Below are positions 48,827 through 58,121 of a stretch of 64,000 nucleotides of DNA, piece after piece. The stretch is from contig NZ_JAZHOB010000007.1 of assembly GCF_048751585.1 (NCBI RefSeq), positions 1 to 64,000 on the forward strand, given 5' to 3'. The notes under the pieces were generated by a model. It worked only from the letters and a program-made list of their open reading frames with translations, did no database searches and was not told the DNA's origin. This DNA comes from G025836975 sp048751585 (GTDB lineage Bacteria; Pseudomonadota; Gammaproteobacteria; Burkholderiales; Burkholderiaceae_B). Made by a program: the position numbers and the translations under genes. Position 1 is the stretch's first letter. The number at the start of each line of letters is the position of its first letter.

Positions 48827-50623
48827 TCAGGCGTGCACCCGTTCTTGCGCCGGGGCTTGCACCCGGTGCAGGTTCAGGGCCGTGTTGATGATGCCGACAT
48901 GGCTGAAGGCCTGCGGAAAGTTTCCCAGCATGCGTCGCTCATGAGGGTCGTACTGCTCGGCCAGCAGCCCCACGTCGTTGCACAGGCCCGCCAGGCGTTC
49001 GAATAGCTCATGGGCGTCATCGTCCCGCCCCTGCAATACATAGACATCGGCCAGCCAAAAGGAACAGACCAGGAAGGTCCCTTCACCCGGCGGCAGGCCG
49101 TCAACGCCGTATTCGGTTTCGTAGCGCAGCAGCAGGCCGTCGCGCATCAGGCGCTTTTCGATGGCGGCGACAGTGCCCAACACGCGGGGGTCGTCCGCCG
49201 GAAGAAAGCCGGTCAGTGCAATGTGAAGCAGGCTGGCATCCAGGCATTTCGAGCCGTAGTATTGAACGAAGCTGCCCAATTCCGGATCATAGGCCTTGCG
49301 GCAGACTTCCTCGCGTATTTCGTCGGCCACCCGCCGGCAGTTTCGCGAGAAATCGCCCCCGTTTTCCAGCGTTCCGGCGACCGTGGCTATTCGATCGAAG
49401 GCCACCCAAGCCATTACCTTGGAATGCGTGAAATGCTGCTGCTGGCCGCGGATTTCCCAGATCCCTTCGTCGGGCTCGCGCCAGGCCTTTTCAAGAAACG
49501 GCACGATGACTTCGGCAATGGCTTCGATGCGCGGATGGCGCGGCAAATGACCCTTGATCGCCTGTGCCATGGCGTCGGCCACTTCGCCGTAGACGTCCAG
49601 CTGCGTTTGTGTGGCGGCCGCATTGCCTATGCGCACCGGCTGCGATTGCTCGTAGCCGCAAAGCCAGGGCAATTCGTATTCGGTCAGGCTGCGCTCCCCG
49701 CCCAGGCCGTACATGATCTGCATTTGATTGGGATTGCCGGCAACCGAACGGGTCAGCCAATCGCGCCACGCGCGGGCCTCGTCGAAATAGCCCAGGCTCA
49801 TGAAAGCCAGCAAGGTCATGGTGGCATCGCGCAGCCAGCAATAACGATAGTCCCAGTTGCGCTTGCCGCCCAGCTTTTCGGGCAGCGAAGTGGTGGGCGC
49901 CGCCACGATGCCTCCGGTCGGAAGATAGGTAAGCGCTTTCAGTGTGATCAGCGAACGCTTGACCAGATCGGTCCAGGGCCCGACATCGGGGCAGCGGCTG
50001 GAAAATTCATGCCAGAAGTATTCGGTCTTCGCCAGAGACGCTTCGGCATCGAAACCTTCGGCGACCGGCTCGTGCGAATGCTGGTGCGAAAGCGTGAACA
50101 CCTTGCGCTCGCCTTCGGACACGCTGAATCGCGCCGTGGAATGCTGAGCGCGCGCCTTGATGGGCGTCGGCGTACGAAGCACAAGCATTTCTGGCCCCGC
50201 CACAGCCGTCAGTGTCAGCGGATCGTGCCGTTCGACCCAAGGTATGGTCCGGCCGTAGTCGAAGCGGATGACCAGATCCATGTCGAAGGACACCCTTCCT
50301 TTTACGCCCACGACGATACGCGCAATGCTGGAGTGCCTTAAGGTGGAGGGCATGAAGTCGATGAGGGTCGCGATGCCATCATCGGTATGAAAGGTGGTTT
50401 CCAGGATGAGCGTGCCATCGTGATAGCGGCGCTTGACGCTGCGCACCGCCTCGATAGGGGAAATTTTCCATCGGCCATTTTCCGGCGTGCCCAGCAAGGC
50501 GGCAAAGCATGCCGGCGCATCGAAGCGGGGAAAGCAGAGCCAGTCGATGGAGCCTTCTTTGGATACCAACGCCGCCGCGCGGCAATTGCCGAGTAAAGCG
50601 TAGTCTTCGATTCGGGCTGCCAT
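48827..50623 (-). CDS. Glycoside hydrolase family 15 protein (glucoamylase/trehalase-like)
   Basis: From ATG 50623 behind CGGAGGACT the 598-aa product has an N-terminal beta domain (IEDYALLGNCRAAALVSKEGSIDWLCFPRFD is diagnostic for this bacterial GH15 group) and a six-helix catalytic barrel with GGKRNWDYRYCWLRDATMTLLA near residue 270 and EPDEGIWEIRGQQQHFTHSKVMAW. Catalytic acids are expected in the DEGIWE and late EG-F regions. Members act on trehalose or alpha-glucans. It lies near zwf/gnd and a sugar dehydrogenase. Confidence 0.92.
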   Translation of the reverse strand: MAARIEDYALLGNCRAAALVSKEGSIDWLCFPRFDAPACFAALLGTPENGRWKISPIEAVRSVKRRYHDGTLILETTFHTDDGIATLIDFMPSTLRHSSIARIVVGVKGRVSFDMDLVIRFDYGRTIPWVERHDPLTLTAVAGPEMLVLRTPTPIKARAQHSTARFSVSEGERKVFTLSHQHSHEPVAEGFDAEASLAKTEYFWHEFSSRCPDVGPWTDLVKRSLITLKALTYLPTGGIVAAPTTSLPEKLGGKRNWDYRYCWLRDATMTLLAFMSLGYFDEARAWRDWLTRSVAGNPNQMQIMYGLGGERSLTEYELPWLCGYEQSQPVRIGNAAATQTQLDVYGEVADAMAQAIKGHLPRHPRIEAIAEVIVPFLEKAWREPDEGIWEIRGQQQHFTHSKVMAWVAFDRIATVAGTLENGGDFSRNCRRVADEIREEVCRKAYDPELGSFVQYYGSKCLDASLLHIALTGFLPADDPRVLGTVAAIEKRLMRDGLLLRYETEYGVDGLPPGEGTFLVCSFWLADVYVLQGRDDDAHELFERLAGLCNDVGLLAEQYDPHERRMLGNFPQAFSHVGIINTALNLHRVQAPAQERVHA

Positions 50624-50702
50624 AGTCCTCCGTACCAAATAGGCCTCTACCTTGCGGTCGAGGTTGTTTAGTTGCTGATGAAGTCATGCGCCTGCACGGT
50701 TC

Positions 50703-50746
50703 TTGATTTAAATCATGACGCGTTCCAGCCGGTCTTTTACTATAAG
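50703..50746 (+). promoter_or_regulatory. FNR/Anr-type promoter of the universal stress gene
   Basis: TTGAT-TTAA-ATCAT (50703-50716) matches the FNR consensus TTGATNNNNATCAA at nine of ten fixed bases. A -10-like TATAAG lies at 50741-50746, putting transcription start near 50752 and the box centred about -42, the classical activating position. This predicts induction without oxygen. Confidence 0.75.
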
Positions 50747-50835
50747 CAATATAAGGCAGCCGCACTCGTTGTGCTACCCATGCGTAAAGTGTTATATAAA
50801 TTTAACCCACACAATAACTTCCTAAAGAGGCTCTC

Positions 50836-51261
50836 ATGAAAACCATACTCGTCCCAGTAGACGGTTCCGATTCGGCGGTTCGTGCGGTCAAGGCGGCCAT
50901 CAAGGAGGCCAGCGAATCGGGGCAGGCAAACATCCATCTGATTACCGTCCACCCGCCCATTGTGTCAGGCAATGTCAAGCGCTTCTTTTCCGCGGAAGCC
51001 ATCAACGATTTCTATCAAGACGAAGGCCGCAATGCGCTGATGTCGGCCAAAGCGGTGCTGGATGAGGCGGGCGTGGCCTACCAGGAAAAGATAGAAGTCG
51101 GCCCGGTTGCGCAGACCATTGCCGAGTACGCCAAGAAGAACCAATGCAGCCAGATCATCATGGGCACGCGCGGCCTGGGCAGTGTTAGCGGCCTTGTGCT
51201 GGGCTCCATCACCATCAAAGTACTCAGTCTGGTCGACGTTCCGGTCACCTTGATCAAGTAA
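50836..51261 (+). CDS. Universal stress protein (UspA family)
   Basis: The 141-aa product has the UspA fold: MKTILVPVDGSDSAVRAVKAA at the start and the ATP-binding GTRGLGSVSGLVLGSITIKVL near residue 110 (G-2X-G-9X-G pattern), ending VPVTLIK. Single-domain UspA proteins help survival in stasis and low oxygen. The FNR-like box upstream supports anaerobic control. AAAGAGG precedes the ATG. Confidence 0.94.
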   Translation: MKTILVPVDGSDSAVRAVKAAIKEASESGQANIHLITVHPPIVSGNVKRFFSAEAINDFYQDEGRNALMSAKAVLDEAGVAYQEKIEVGPVAQTIAEYAKKNQCSQIIMGTRGLGSVSGLVLGSITIKVLSLVDVPVTLIK

Positions 51262-51263
51262 AT

Positions 51264-52445
51264 CTATTTTTTCAAGCCTATTTTCAAAAGCTTGCCATTC
51301 GATTCATCCGTAAGCGCATACAGGAATCCATCGGGGCCGACGCGTACGTCGCGTATGCGTTCGCCCCTGGATTCCAGCAAACGCTCTTCATGCACGATCT
51401 TGTCGCCTTCGAGCTGCAAGCGTATAAGGGCCCGCTCCTTCAGTGCACCGATAAATACGGAATGCCGCCAGGCCGAAAACCGATCGGCATCATAGAAAGC
51501 CATGCCCGATATGGCCGGAGAGACCTTCCAGTAGTAAACCGGGGGCTCCGTGCCGGGAGCCGAGCTTCCCTTGGCTTCCGGTATGCCGAACCCCGAATAA
51601 TTGATTCCATGGGTGGCGATGGGCCAGCCATAGTTGCGTCCCGCCTGGGGAATATTGATTTCATCCCCGCCTCGAGGGCCATGCTCATGCGTCCATAGCC
51701 GGCCGGACCACGGGTTCAGCGCGGCGCCTTGCTGGTTGCGATGGCCGTAGGACCAGATTTCGGGGCGCGCATGCTTATTGCCAATAAAAGGATTGTCCCG
51801 CGGCACGCTTCCATCAGGGTTGATGCGAACGATTTTTCCTTGCAGTTTATCCAGATCCTGCGCGGTCGGCCGCCGGTTGTTTTCGCCCAGCGCAATGAAT
51901 AAATGCCCTTGCTTGTCGAATACCAGGCGGGAACCGAAATGCTCGCCGGTGGAAAGCTTGGGGACTTGCCTGAATATCACGGTGAAGCCGGTCAATTCCC
52001 TTGCGTCGGGGGAAAGCACGCCATAGCCCACCGCCGTACCCGCCTGGCGGTCTTCTCCCTTTTCCGCATACGACAGGTAAACGCGGCGACTTTCCGAAAA
52101 ATTGGGGGCCAGGACGACATCGAGCAGCCCACCCTGAGAGCGGCTGTAGACGGCGGGAACGCCTTTTATTGGATCGGACAGGCCTGATTCGCGCCGCCAC
52201 AGGCGCAGCTTGCCCGGCCTTTCGGTAATCAGGATGCCCTCGGCATCCGGCAGGAACGCCATGGACCAGGGGTGATCCAGACCGGCTAGCAATTCATCGA
52301 CGATGACGGCCTCCTTCCCGCCTGCGGGCTTCTGCGCGGCGGCAGCCTGTGCCGCAACGGGCGGGGCCGACACGATGAAGAGACTGGCGGCAATGCCGAT
52401 TCGGCATGCGATGCGATAAAGGCGACGGCAACTCAGTGGATTCAT
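51264..52445 (-). CDS. PQQ-dependent aldose sugar dehydrogenase (YliI/Asd type), exported
   Basis: From ATG 52445 the 393-aa product has a signal peptide (to about residue 32, VAAQA) and the soluble sugar dehydrogenase propeller: LAGLDHPWSMAFLPD, LITERPGKLRLW, EIWSYGHRNQQGAALNPWSG and HEHGPRGGDEINIPQAGRNYGWP. The His in DHPWSM and RGGDEIN region are the PQQ/Ca sites. It oxidises aldoses in the periplasm. It follows zwf after 18 bp on the same strand, so is likely in that operon. A longer frame to 52568 would overlap zwf. Confidence 0.92.
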   Translation of the reverse strand: MNPLSCRRLYRIACRIGIAASLFIVSAPPVAAQAAAAQKPAGGKEAVIVDELLAGLDHPWSMAFLPDAEGILITERPGKLRLWRRESGLSDPIKGVPAVYSRSQGGLLDVVLAPNFSESRRVYLSYAEKGEDRQAGTAVGYGVLSPDARELTGFTVIFRQVPKLSTGEHFGSRLVFDKQGHLFIALGENNRRPTAQDLDKLQGKIVRINPDGSVPRDNPFIGNKHARPEIWSYGHRNQQGAALNPWSGRLWTHEHGPRGGDEINIPQAGRNYGWPIATHGINYSGFGIPEAKGSSAPGTEPPVYYWKVSPAISGMAFYDADRFSAWRHSVFIGALKERALIRLQLEGDKIVHEERLLESRGERIRDVRVGPDGFLYALTDESNGKLLKIGLKK

Positions 52446-52462
52446 GTCAGTGCTCAGGGCTG

Positions 52463-53899
52463 CTAAATCGGGGCTGTCGGGAGGGTATCGCCGCAAGCGC
52501 TTTCGGGTTCGGGATTGTGCCAGCCTCCGTGATCGGCGATCAGCTCCCGGGCCTTCCTGGGTCCCCAACCACCCGCGGCGTATGTCAAGGCCTTGGAATG
52601 ACGGATCAATACAGGCTCGAGCACGGCCCAGGCGGCTTCTATCGCCTCTTCGCTGGTAAACAAGGCCCTGTCGCCCGCCAGCGCGTCGGCAAGCAGTCGT
52701 TCATAGGGCGATTCTTCCAGCGGATCGTCATCCAGCAGATAAAGCTCACGCTGATCACCGATGAACTCCTTCCCCGATCGCTTCACGCGGGCGGCCAGGG
52801 CGACAGCCGAACGCGGCGACAGGCGAAAGCGCAGGTAATTGGCCCTGCCCCTGGCGGGATGCGAATCGGCAAACAGCTTTTGCGGCGGCGCCTTCATTTG
52901 CACCAGGACTTCGGCCGCGTCCTGGGCCAGGCATTTTCCCGAACGCAAGAACCATGGCACGCCAGCCCAGCGCCAGGAATCGATGAACAGGCGCAGCGCG
53001 CAGTAGGTTTCAACATCGGAGCGCGGGTCCACATGCGCCTCCTGTCTGTAGCCTTTGTATTGGCCACGCACAAGATCTTCGGACTGCAAGGGGCGCATGG
53101 CCTGGAACACCTTGGCTTTCTCGGAGTGCACGGCGTCGTAGCCCGGGTAGGCGGGCGGCTCCATGGCCAGCAGGGCCACGACCTGAAACAAATGATTCTG
53201 GATGACATCGCGCAGGCATCCCGCGCTTTCGTAAAAACCGCCGCGATTGCCCACACCGAAGGTTTCCGACAAGGTGATCTGGATGCTGTCGATATGATCC
53301 CGATTCCAGATAGGCTCCAGGAAGGAATTGGCAAAACGGAAATACAGAATATTCATGATCGCCTCCTTGCCCAGGAAGTGATCGATGCGGAAGATGGACT
53401 CTTCCGGGAAGACTGAGCAGGCCAGGCGGTTGAGTTCACGGGCCGAGGCCAGGTCGCGCCCGAAAGGCTTCTCGACAATGACGCGCGCTCCCTGCGCCAG
53501 GCCGCAGGCATCCAGGCTTTTGATGACCGTGGCGAAAAGCGATGGCGGGATGGCAAGATAGTGGGCGGGCCGGCGCGCGCCGGCCAGCGCCTGCTTCAGC
53601 CGCGTAAAGGTATCGGGCAGGGTGTAGTCCCCGCTGACATAGTGGACTTGGGAAATCAATTGCTCGAACGCCGGCCTATCGTCGATCTTGCCCGATTGGC
53701 GGATACTGCCGGCTATCCGCTTGCGCAATTGCGCCCGTGTCATGGCCGACGACGCCACACCTATTACGGGCACCTTCAACCTACCCCGCTTGGCCATGGC
53801 GTAGAGCGCGGGAAATATCTTCTTGTGCGCCAGATCGCCCGTCATGCCGAACAGCACCAGCGCATCGGATATGTTTTTCTTGTTTTCGGCCGCCGTCAC
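52463..53899 (-). CDS. zwf: Glucose-6-phosphate 1-dehydrogenase
   Basis: The 478-aa product has the coenzyme loop ALVLFGMTGDLAHKKIFPALY, the active-site block FRIDHFLGKEAIMNIL near residue 167 (catalytic His) and EDLVRGQYKG later. It makes 6-phosphogluconolactone and NADPH. Start is GTG at 53899, overlapping the stop of gnd (GTGA), so gnd and zwf are translationally coupled. No phosphogluconolactonase gene is seen beside it. Confidence 0.95.
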   Translation of the reverse strand: MTAAENKKNISDALVLFGMTGDLAHKKIFPALYAMAKRGRLKVPVIGVASSAMTRAQLRKRIAGSIRQSGKIDDRPAFEQLISQVHYVSGDYTLPDTFTRLKQALAGARRPAHYLAIPPSLFATVIKSLDACGLAQGARVIVEKPFGRDLASARELNRLACSVFPEESIFRIDHFLGKEAIMNILYFRFANSFLEPIWNRDHIDSIQITLSETFGVGNRGGFYESAGCLRDVIQNHLFQVVALLAMEPPAYPGYDAVHSEKAKVFQAMRPLQSEDLVRGQYKGYRQEAHVDPRSDVETYCALRLFIDSWRWAGVPWFLRSGKCLAQDAAEVLVQMKAPPQKLFADSHPARGRANYLRFRLSPRSAVALAARVKRSGKEFIGDQRELYLLDDDPLEESPYERLLADALAGDRALFTSEEAIEAAWAVLEPVLIRHSKALTYAAGGWGPRKARELIADHGGWHNPEPESACGDTLPTAPI

Positions 53900-54921
53900 A
53901 CCACGGATCCCCCTCTGGGCTTTTCGGTATGTCCGCCGAACTGCTTGCGCATGGCCGACAGAACGCGGTTCGCATACACCGCGTTGCCGCGCGACTCAAA
54001 GCGCGAAAACAGCGCCGCGCTAAGCACTGGAGTGGGAACGCCCTGATCGATGGCCGCCGCCAGCGCCCAGCGCCCTTCCCCCGAGTCGGAAACATGGCCG
54101 GCATAGCCGTCCAGTTCGGGGTCGCCCTGCAGGGCTTGCGCAGTCAGGTCCAGCAGCCAGGAACCGATCACACTGCCGCGCCGCCACAGCTCGGTGATTT
54201 CGGGGATATCCAGGTCGTAGCGATAATGTTCGGGATGGCGCAGAGGCGTGGTTTCCGCATTGGCTTCACGCTCGTGCTTGCCGATATTGGCCTTATGAAG
54301 AATATTGAGGCCTTCCGCATAAGCCGCCATCATCCCGTATTCGATGCCGTTGTGAATCATTTTGACGAAATGCCCCGCCCCATGCGGGCCGCAATGCAGG
54401 TAGCCGCTATCGGCGCTGCTGGCCGCGGAGCGGCCGGGTGTGCGTGGCACCATGTCCTGGCCTGGCGCAAGCGCCGCGAACACGGGCTCCATATGCCTGA
54501 AAGTGTCCGCTTCGCCGCCGACCATCAGGCAATAGCCCCGATCCAGCCCCGCGACACCGCCGCTGGTACCCACATCCATGTAGCGGATTCCGGCCAAGGC
54601 CAGATCGGCGGCTCGGCGGATATCGTCGTGATAAGACGAGTTGCCGCCGTCGATGACGATGTCGTCTTTGTCGAGCAAAGGCTGCAGAGTATCCAATACA
54701 CCGTCCACGACGGCGGCCGGCACCATCAACCATATGGCGCGCGGCCGGGCCAGCGACGCGACCAGCTCAGGCAGATCCATGCATGCCTTGGCCCCCTGCC
54801 CGCCAGCCCGCTCGCGCGCCTCCGAGTGACTGTCGTACACCGCGCATTCATGGCCTTTTTGCAGCAAGCGCTGCACCATATTGCTGCCCATTCGGCCCAA
54901 ACCCACCATCCCGATCTGCAT
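53896..54921 (-). CDS. gnd: 6-phosphogluconate dehydrogenase, short (YqeC/GndA) type
   Basis: From ATG 54921, behind GGGGAGAGACGGA, the 341-aa product has the NADP fold MQIGMVGLGRMGSNMVQRLL, the signature VIDGGNSSYHDD near residue 98 and the substrate block HFVKMIHNGIEYGMM near residue 190. At about 340 aa it is the short tetrameric class, not the 470-aa E. coli Gnd type. It decarboxylates 6-phosphogluconate to ribulose 5-phosphate. It is coupled to zwf downstream. Confidence 0.94.
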   Translation of the reverse strand: MQIGMVGLGRMGSNMVQRLLQKGHECAVYDSHSEARERAGGQGAKACMDLPELVASLARPRAIWLMVPAAVVDGVLDTLQPLLDKDDIVIDGGNSSYHDDIRRAADLALAGIRYMDVGTSGGVAGLDRGYCLMVGGEADTFRHMEPVFAALAPGQDMVPRTPGRSAASSADSGYLHCGPHGAGHFVKMIHNGIEYGMMAAYAEGLNILHKANIGKHEREANAETTPLRHPEHYRYDLDIPEITELWRRGSVIGSWLLDLTAQALQGDPELDGYAGHVSDSGEGRWALAAAIDQGVPTPVLSAALFSRFESRGNAVYANRVLSAMRKQFGGHTEKPRGGSVV

Positions 54922-55036
54922 TCCGTCTCTCCCCGAAAAAAACCCCAAACGCTACCATAAAAAACGAAAAGGACTAGACTATTTGGATCGTGCCTGCCCT
55001 GAAAGCAAGCCCCATGCCCAAGAAGGAAGAGCCCCC

Positions 55037-55519
55037 ATGACCGCCATCGCCTATGAACAAGCGCCGCCCTTGACAGTCAGCCAATGGCTGAACGCGCGCC
55101 AGGACTTGTCCCTGGAATCGTTGCGCGGCTCCATCGTCGTACTGCATGCCTTTCAGATGCTGTGTCCCGGTTGTGTTTCCCACGGGATTCCGCAAGCCAA
55201 GGCCATTCATGCCGCATTTCCGCCCGACAAGGTCAGGGTGATAGGCCTGCACACCGTATTCGAGCATCATGCCGCGATGGGGCCGGTTTCGCTGGAGGCC
55301 TTCGTGCATGAGTATCGCCTGGGTTTCCCTATAGCCATCGACACGCCGGCCGACAATGGGCCCATCCCCGTGACCATGCAAGCCTACCGGCTGCAAGGCA
55401 CGCCCAGCCTGATATTGATCGATCGGGCCGGCCACATACGCCTGCATCATTTCGGGCAGCTGGACGATTTGCGGGCGGGAGCGGCCATCGGGCAATTGCT
55501 GGCGGAACAATCGGGCTAG
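55037..55519 (+). CDS. Thioredoxin-fold/TlpA-like redox protein
   Basis: From ATG 55037 behind GAAGGAAGAGC the 160-aa product has a thioredoxin fold with FQMLCPGCVSHGIPQA near residue 41 (CPGC active site), a conserved Gly-Thr-Pro cis-proline loop (LQGTPSLILIDRAGHIRLHHFGQ) and no signal peptide. It resembles cytoplasmic redoxin/AhpC-TSA-like proteins. Its 3' end overlaps the convergent slipin gene by 4 bp. Partners are unknown. Confidence 0.85.
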   Translation: MTAIAYEQAPPLTVSQWLNARQDLSLESLRGSIVVLHAFQMLCPGCVSHGIPQAKAIHAAFPPDKVRVIGLHTVFEHHAAMGPVSLEAFVHEYRLGFPIAIDTPADNGPIPVTMQAYRLQGTPSLILIDRAGHIRLHHFGQLDDLRAGAAIGQLLAEQSG

Positions 55520-56277
55520 CCGGACTTCTTGCCCACCAAGGACGACAGCAGATCGACCGGTATCGGAAAAACCAGGGTCGAGCTTTTATCCCCCGCCACC
55601 TGGGTCAAGGTCTGCAGATACCGCAGCTGCATGGCCGAGGGCTGTGTGGCCAGGATTTCCGCGGCCTCCATCAGCGCCTGGGCCGCCTGCTTCTCGCCTT
55701 CGGCATGTATGACCTTGGCGCGCCGCTCGCGCTCGGCTTCGGCTTGCCGGGCGATGGCGCGGATCATGTTCTCGTTCAAGTCTATGTGCTTGATCTCGAC
55801 ATTGGTGACCTTGATACCCCAGGAATCCGTTTGCGCATCCAGTATCTGCTGTACGTCCAGGTTGAGCTTTTCGCGTTCGGACAGCATTTCATCCAGTTCG
55901 TGCTTGCCCAGCACGGCGCGCAGCGTGGTCTGCGCCAGTTGGCTGGTGGCCTCCAGGTAGCGCTCGACCTGGATGATGGCCTTGTCAGGGGCCACCACGC
56001 GGAAATACAGGACCGCATTGACCTTTACTGATACGTTGTCCCGGGAAATCACGTCCTGGCTGGGCACGTCCATGGTGACCACCCGCAGGTCCACACGGAC
56101 CATCTGCTGGACCACCGGAATAACGAACACCAGGCCCGGTCCTTTCACGCTGGTAAAGCGGCCCAGGGTGAAGACGACGCCGCGCTGGTATTCCCGCAGG
56201 ATTTTCAGGGCATTGAACAGCACCAGCAGCAGAACGATGACGATGGCCGCCAGGCCGATATTGAAGCTATAAAACAT
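55516..56277 (-). CDS. Slipin/SPFH-family membrane protein (stomatin-like)
   Basis: From ATG 56277 behind GGGGGAACGTC the 253-aa product has an N-terminal helix (residues 5-27), the SPFH domain with EYQRGVVFTLGRFTSVKGPGLVFVIP and RVVTMDVPSQDVISRDNVSVKVNAVLYFRV, and a C-terminal coiled-coil (AEAERERRAKVIHAEGE). It matches bacterial slipins that work with NfeD proteins in membrane microdomains. It overlaps the nfeD gene by 11 bp. Confidence 0.94.
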   Translation of the reverse strand: MFYSFNIGLAAIVIVLLLVLFNALKILREYQRGVVFTLGRFTSVKGPGLVFVIPVVQQMVRVDLRVVTMDVPSQDVISRDNVSVKVNAVLYFRVVAPDKAIIQVERYLEATSQLAQTTLRAVLGKHELDEMLSEREKLNLDVQQILDAQTDSWGIKVTNVEIKHIDLNENMIRAIARQAEAERERRAKVIHAEGEKQAAQALMEAAEILATQPSAMQLRYLQTLTQVAGDKSSTLVFPIPVDLLSSLVGKKSG

Positions 56278-57670
56278 GACGTTCCCCCTTTGAGCGCATG
56301 GCGGTTCCACCGCCGGCGCGAACACGGATGACTTGCAGGATGAGGCCGTCCAGCGCCACCACCTGTATGGCATCGCCCGGCGATAATGGTTCCTTGCACT
56401 GGACGCGCCAGTTTTCCCCCCGGATTTCGGCGTATACGACGCCGTCCTCCCCCACCGAGCTTACAACGCCGGGCAGGCCGGGCATTTCCTCGCGCCCGCT
56501 GACCACCGCCCGCTTATGGGCGCGGGCCGCCAGCGCGCCTATCGCCATGATCAGCGCCGCGCTGACAATGGCGATACCGATCAGGAAGGGCACGGAAAGA
56601 TCGAAGCCCGGTATGCCCGTGTCGGTCAGGAACAGGCCGCCCAGGATGAAGGCGATGATTCCTCCCACTCCCAAAGCGCCGAAGCTGGGCAGGAAAGCCT
56701 CGGCTATCATCATGGCGGTGCCCGCGGCAATCAGGCCCACCCCGGCCCAGTTGACGGGCAGCATCTGAAATGCATACAGTCCCAGCAACAGGCAGATAAG
56801 GCCCGCTACGCCGGGCAGCGCCGCGCCTGGGCTGGTCAGCTCGAAGAACAGGCCGTAGATGCCCACCATCATCAGTATCAGGGCCACTTGCGGATTGGCC
56901 ACAAGCGACAGGATACGGGTGCGCCAGTCCGGCGCCAGCCGCTCGATGCGGGCGCCGGCGGTGGACAAAGTGATTGTTGCGCCGCTGTCCAGTTTGACCT
57001 GGCGGCCGTCGATGCGGGCAAGCAGGTCTTCCACGCTGGCCGCGACCACATCGATAACGCCGGCTTTCAATGCCTCCGGAGCGGACAGGCTGCGCGCCTC
57101 CAGCACAGCCCGCTCCGCGAAATCAGCATTTCGCCCACGCAACTGGGCCAGGCTGCGTATATATGCCGCGGCGTCGTTGGCCGCCTTATGCGCCAGGGTT
57201 CCGCCATCGGTTTTTTTGTTCTCGCCGCCGGCTTCGGGGGCTTGCTCGGGACCGGGCCCGCCTATGGACACCGGCGTGGCCGCGCCCAGATTGCTGGCCG
57301 GCGTCATGGCCGCGATATGGCTGGCATACAGTATGAAGGTGCCGGCGCTGGCGGCGCGCGCTCCGCCGGGGCTGACGAAGCTGGCCACAGGGATGGGCGC
57401 AGCCAATATCTGCCGGACGATCGAGCGCATGGAGGTGTCCAGGCCGCCGGGCGTATCCAGTTCTATCACCGCCAGCACGGCGCCCTCGTCGGCCGCCTGC
57501 TTCAGGCCCCGGGTAATGAAATCGGATGTGGCCGGGCTGATGATGCCGTCCACCTGCAGGACTTTGACGACGGGCTCGGCCGCGGCTGCCGGGTTTCCAG
57601 CCAGGCCGAAAATTGCCAGCAGACCCGCCATCGCGCTGCATGCGAACCATCTTGATCGTCCCCTGCACAT
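56267..57670 (-). CDS. NfeD-family membrane serine protease (long form)
   Basis: From ATG 57670 the 467-aa product has a signal peptide, a ClpP-like protease domain (DGIISPATSDFITRGL, ELDTPGGLDTSMRSIV, SPGGARAASAGTFILYASHIAAMTP with the catalytic Ser in ASAGTFI, and a downstream Lys), four helices (about 270-370) and an OB-fold NfeD domain at the end (GVVSSVGEDGVVYAEIRGENWRVQC). The homologue in Pyrococcus cleaves the C-terminus of its stomatin partner. The adjacent slipin is the expected partner. Confidence 0.94.
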   Translation of the reverse strand: MCRGRSRWFACSAMAGLLAIFGLAGNPAAAAEPVVKVLQVDGIISPATSDFITRGLKQAADEGAVLAVIELDTPGGLDTSMRSIVRQILAAPIPVASFVSPGGARAASAGTFILYASHIAAMTPASNLGAATPVSIGGPGPEQAPEAGGENKKTDGGTLAHKAANDAAAYIRSLAQLRGRNADFAERAVLEARSLSAPEALKAGVIDVVAASVEDLLARIDGRQVKLDSGATITLSTAGARIERLAPDWRTRILSLVANPQVALILMMVGIYGLFFELTSPGAALPGVAGLICLLLGLYAFQMLPVNWAGVGLIAAGTAMMIAEAFLPSFGALGVGGIIAFILGGLFLTDTGIPGFDLSVPFLIGIAIVSAALIMAIGALAARAHKRAVVSGREEMPGLPGVVSSVGEDGVVYAEIRGENWRVQCKEPLSPGDAIQVVALDGLILQVIRVRAGGGTAMRSKGERHVL

Positions 57671-57740
57671 ATCGGTTTCCCCATTAGCATTGACAGGCCG
57701 CTGCGGCGTTCCCATGCCAGGCGTATGCCGTAGCGCGGGT

Positions 57741-58103
57741 TCAGTATAGTCTGTCGATCTCCGCCGCCAGTATCAATGCATGATTGTGCTGCGCATCCTT
57801 GGCGGCGTACACCAGCGTGATCGGCCGGCCGTCGGCCGCCTTGATAAGATCGCGCATACGTGCGATCTGCTCAGGAGCGCGCAGCTCGGTCTGGTAACTG
57901 TCGCGAAACTGATCCCAATGCTCCACCTTGTGGCAAAACCACTTGCGCAGCGAAGGGCTGGGCGCCAGGTCCTTGTTCCAGGCATCGTATTTCAGATCCT
58001 GCTTGGATACCCCACGCGGCCACAGTCGATCCACAAAGACCCGATAGCCGTCCTTTTCGGCGGCCGGCTCGTAGGCGCGCTTTATGTGAACATGCTTTGC
58101 CAT
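57741..58103 (-). CDS. DUF488-family protein (YeaO type)
   Basis: The 120-aa product has the DUF488 signature: DGYRVFVDRLWPRGVSKQDL near residue 19 and APSPSLRKWFCHKVEHWDQFRDSY, then ITLVYAAKDAQHNHALIL. The family is widespread, and its function is not settled. It lies 18 bp after fumC on the same strand and may be co-transcribed with it. Sequence looks complete. Confidence 0.92.
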   Translation of the reverse strand: MAKHVHIKRAYEPAAEKDGYRVFVDRLWPRGVSKQDLKYDAWNKDLAPSPSLRKWFCHKVEHWDQFRDSYQTELRAPEQIARMRDLIKAADGRPITLVYAAKDAQHNHALILAAEIDRLY

Positions 58104-58121
58104 GACCTTCCATGCCTCCTG

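Noticed and set aside
49010..50341. Open plus-strand frame of 443 codons antisense to the GH15 gene
   Set aside because: Mirror frame of a high-GC gene with no motifs or ribosome site.
52406..53416. Open plus-strand frame of 336 codons antisense to zwf
   Set aside because: Mirror of zwf codon bias; no family resemblance.
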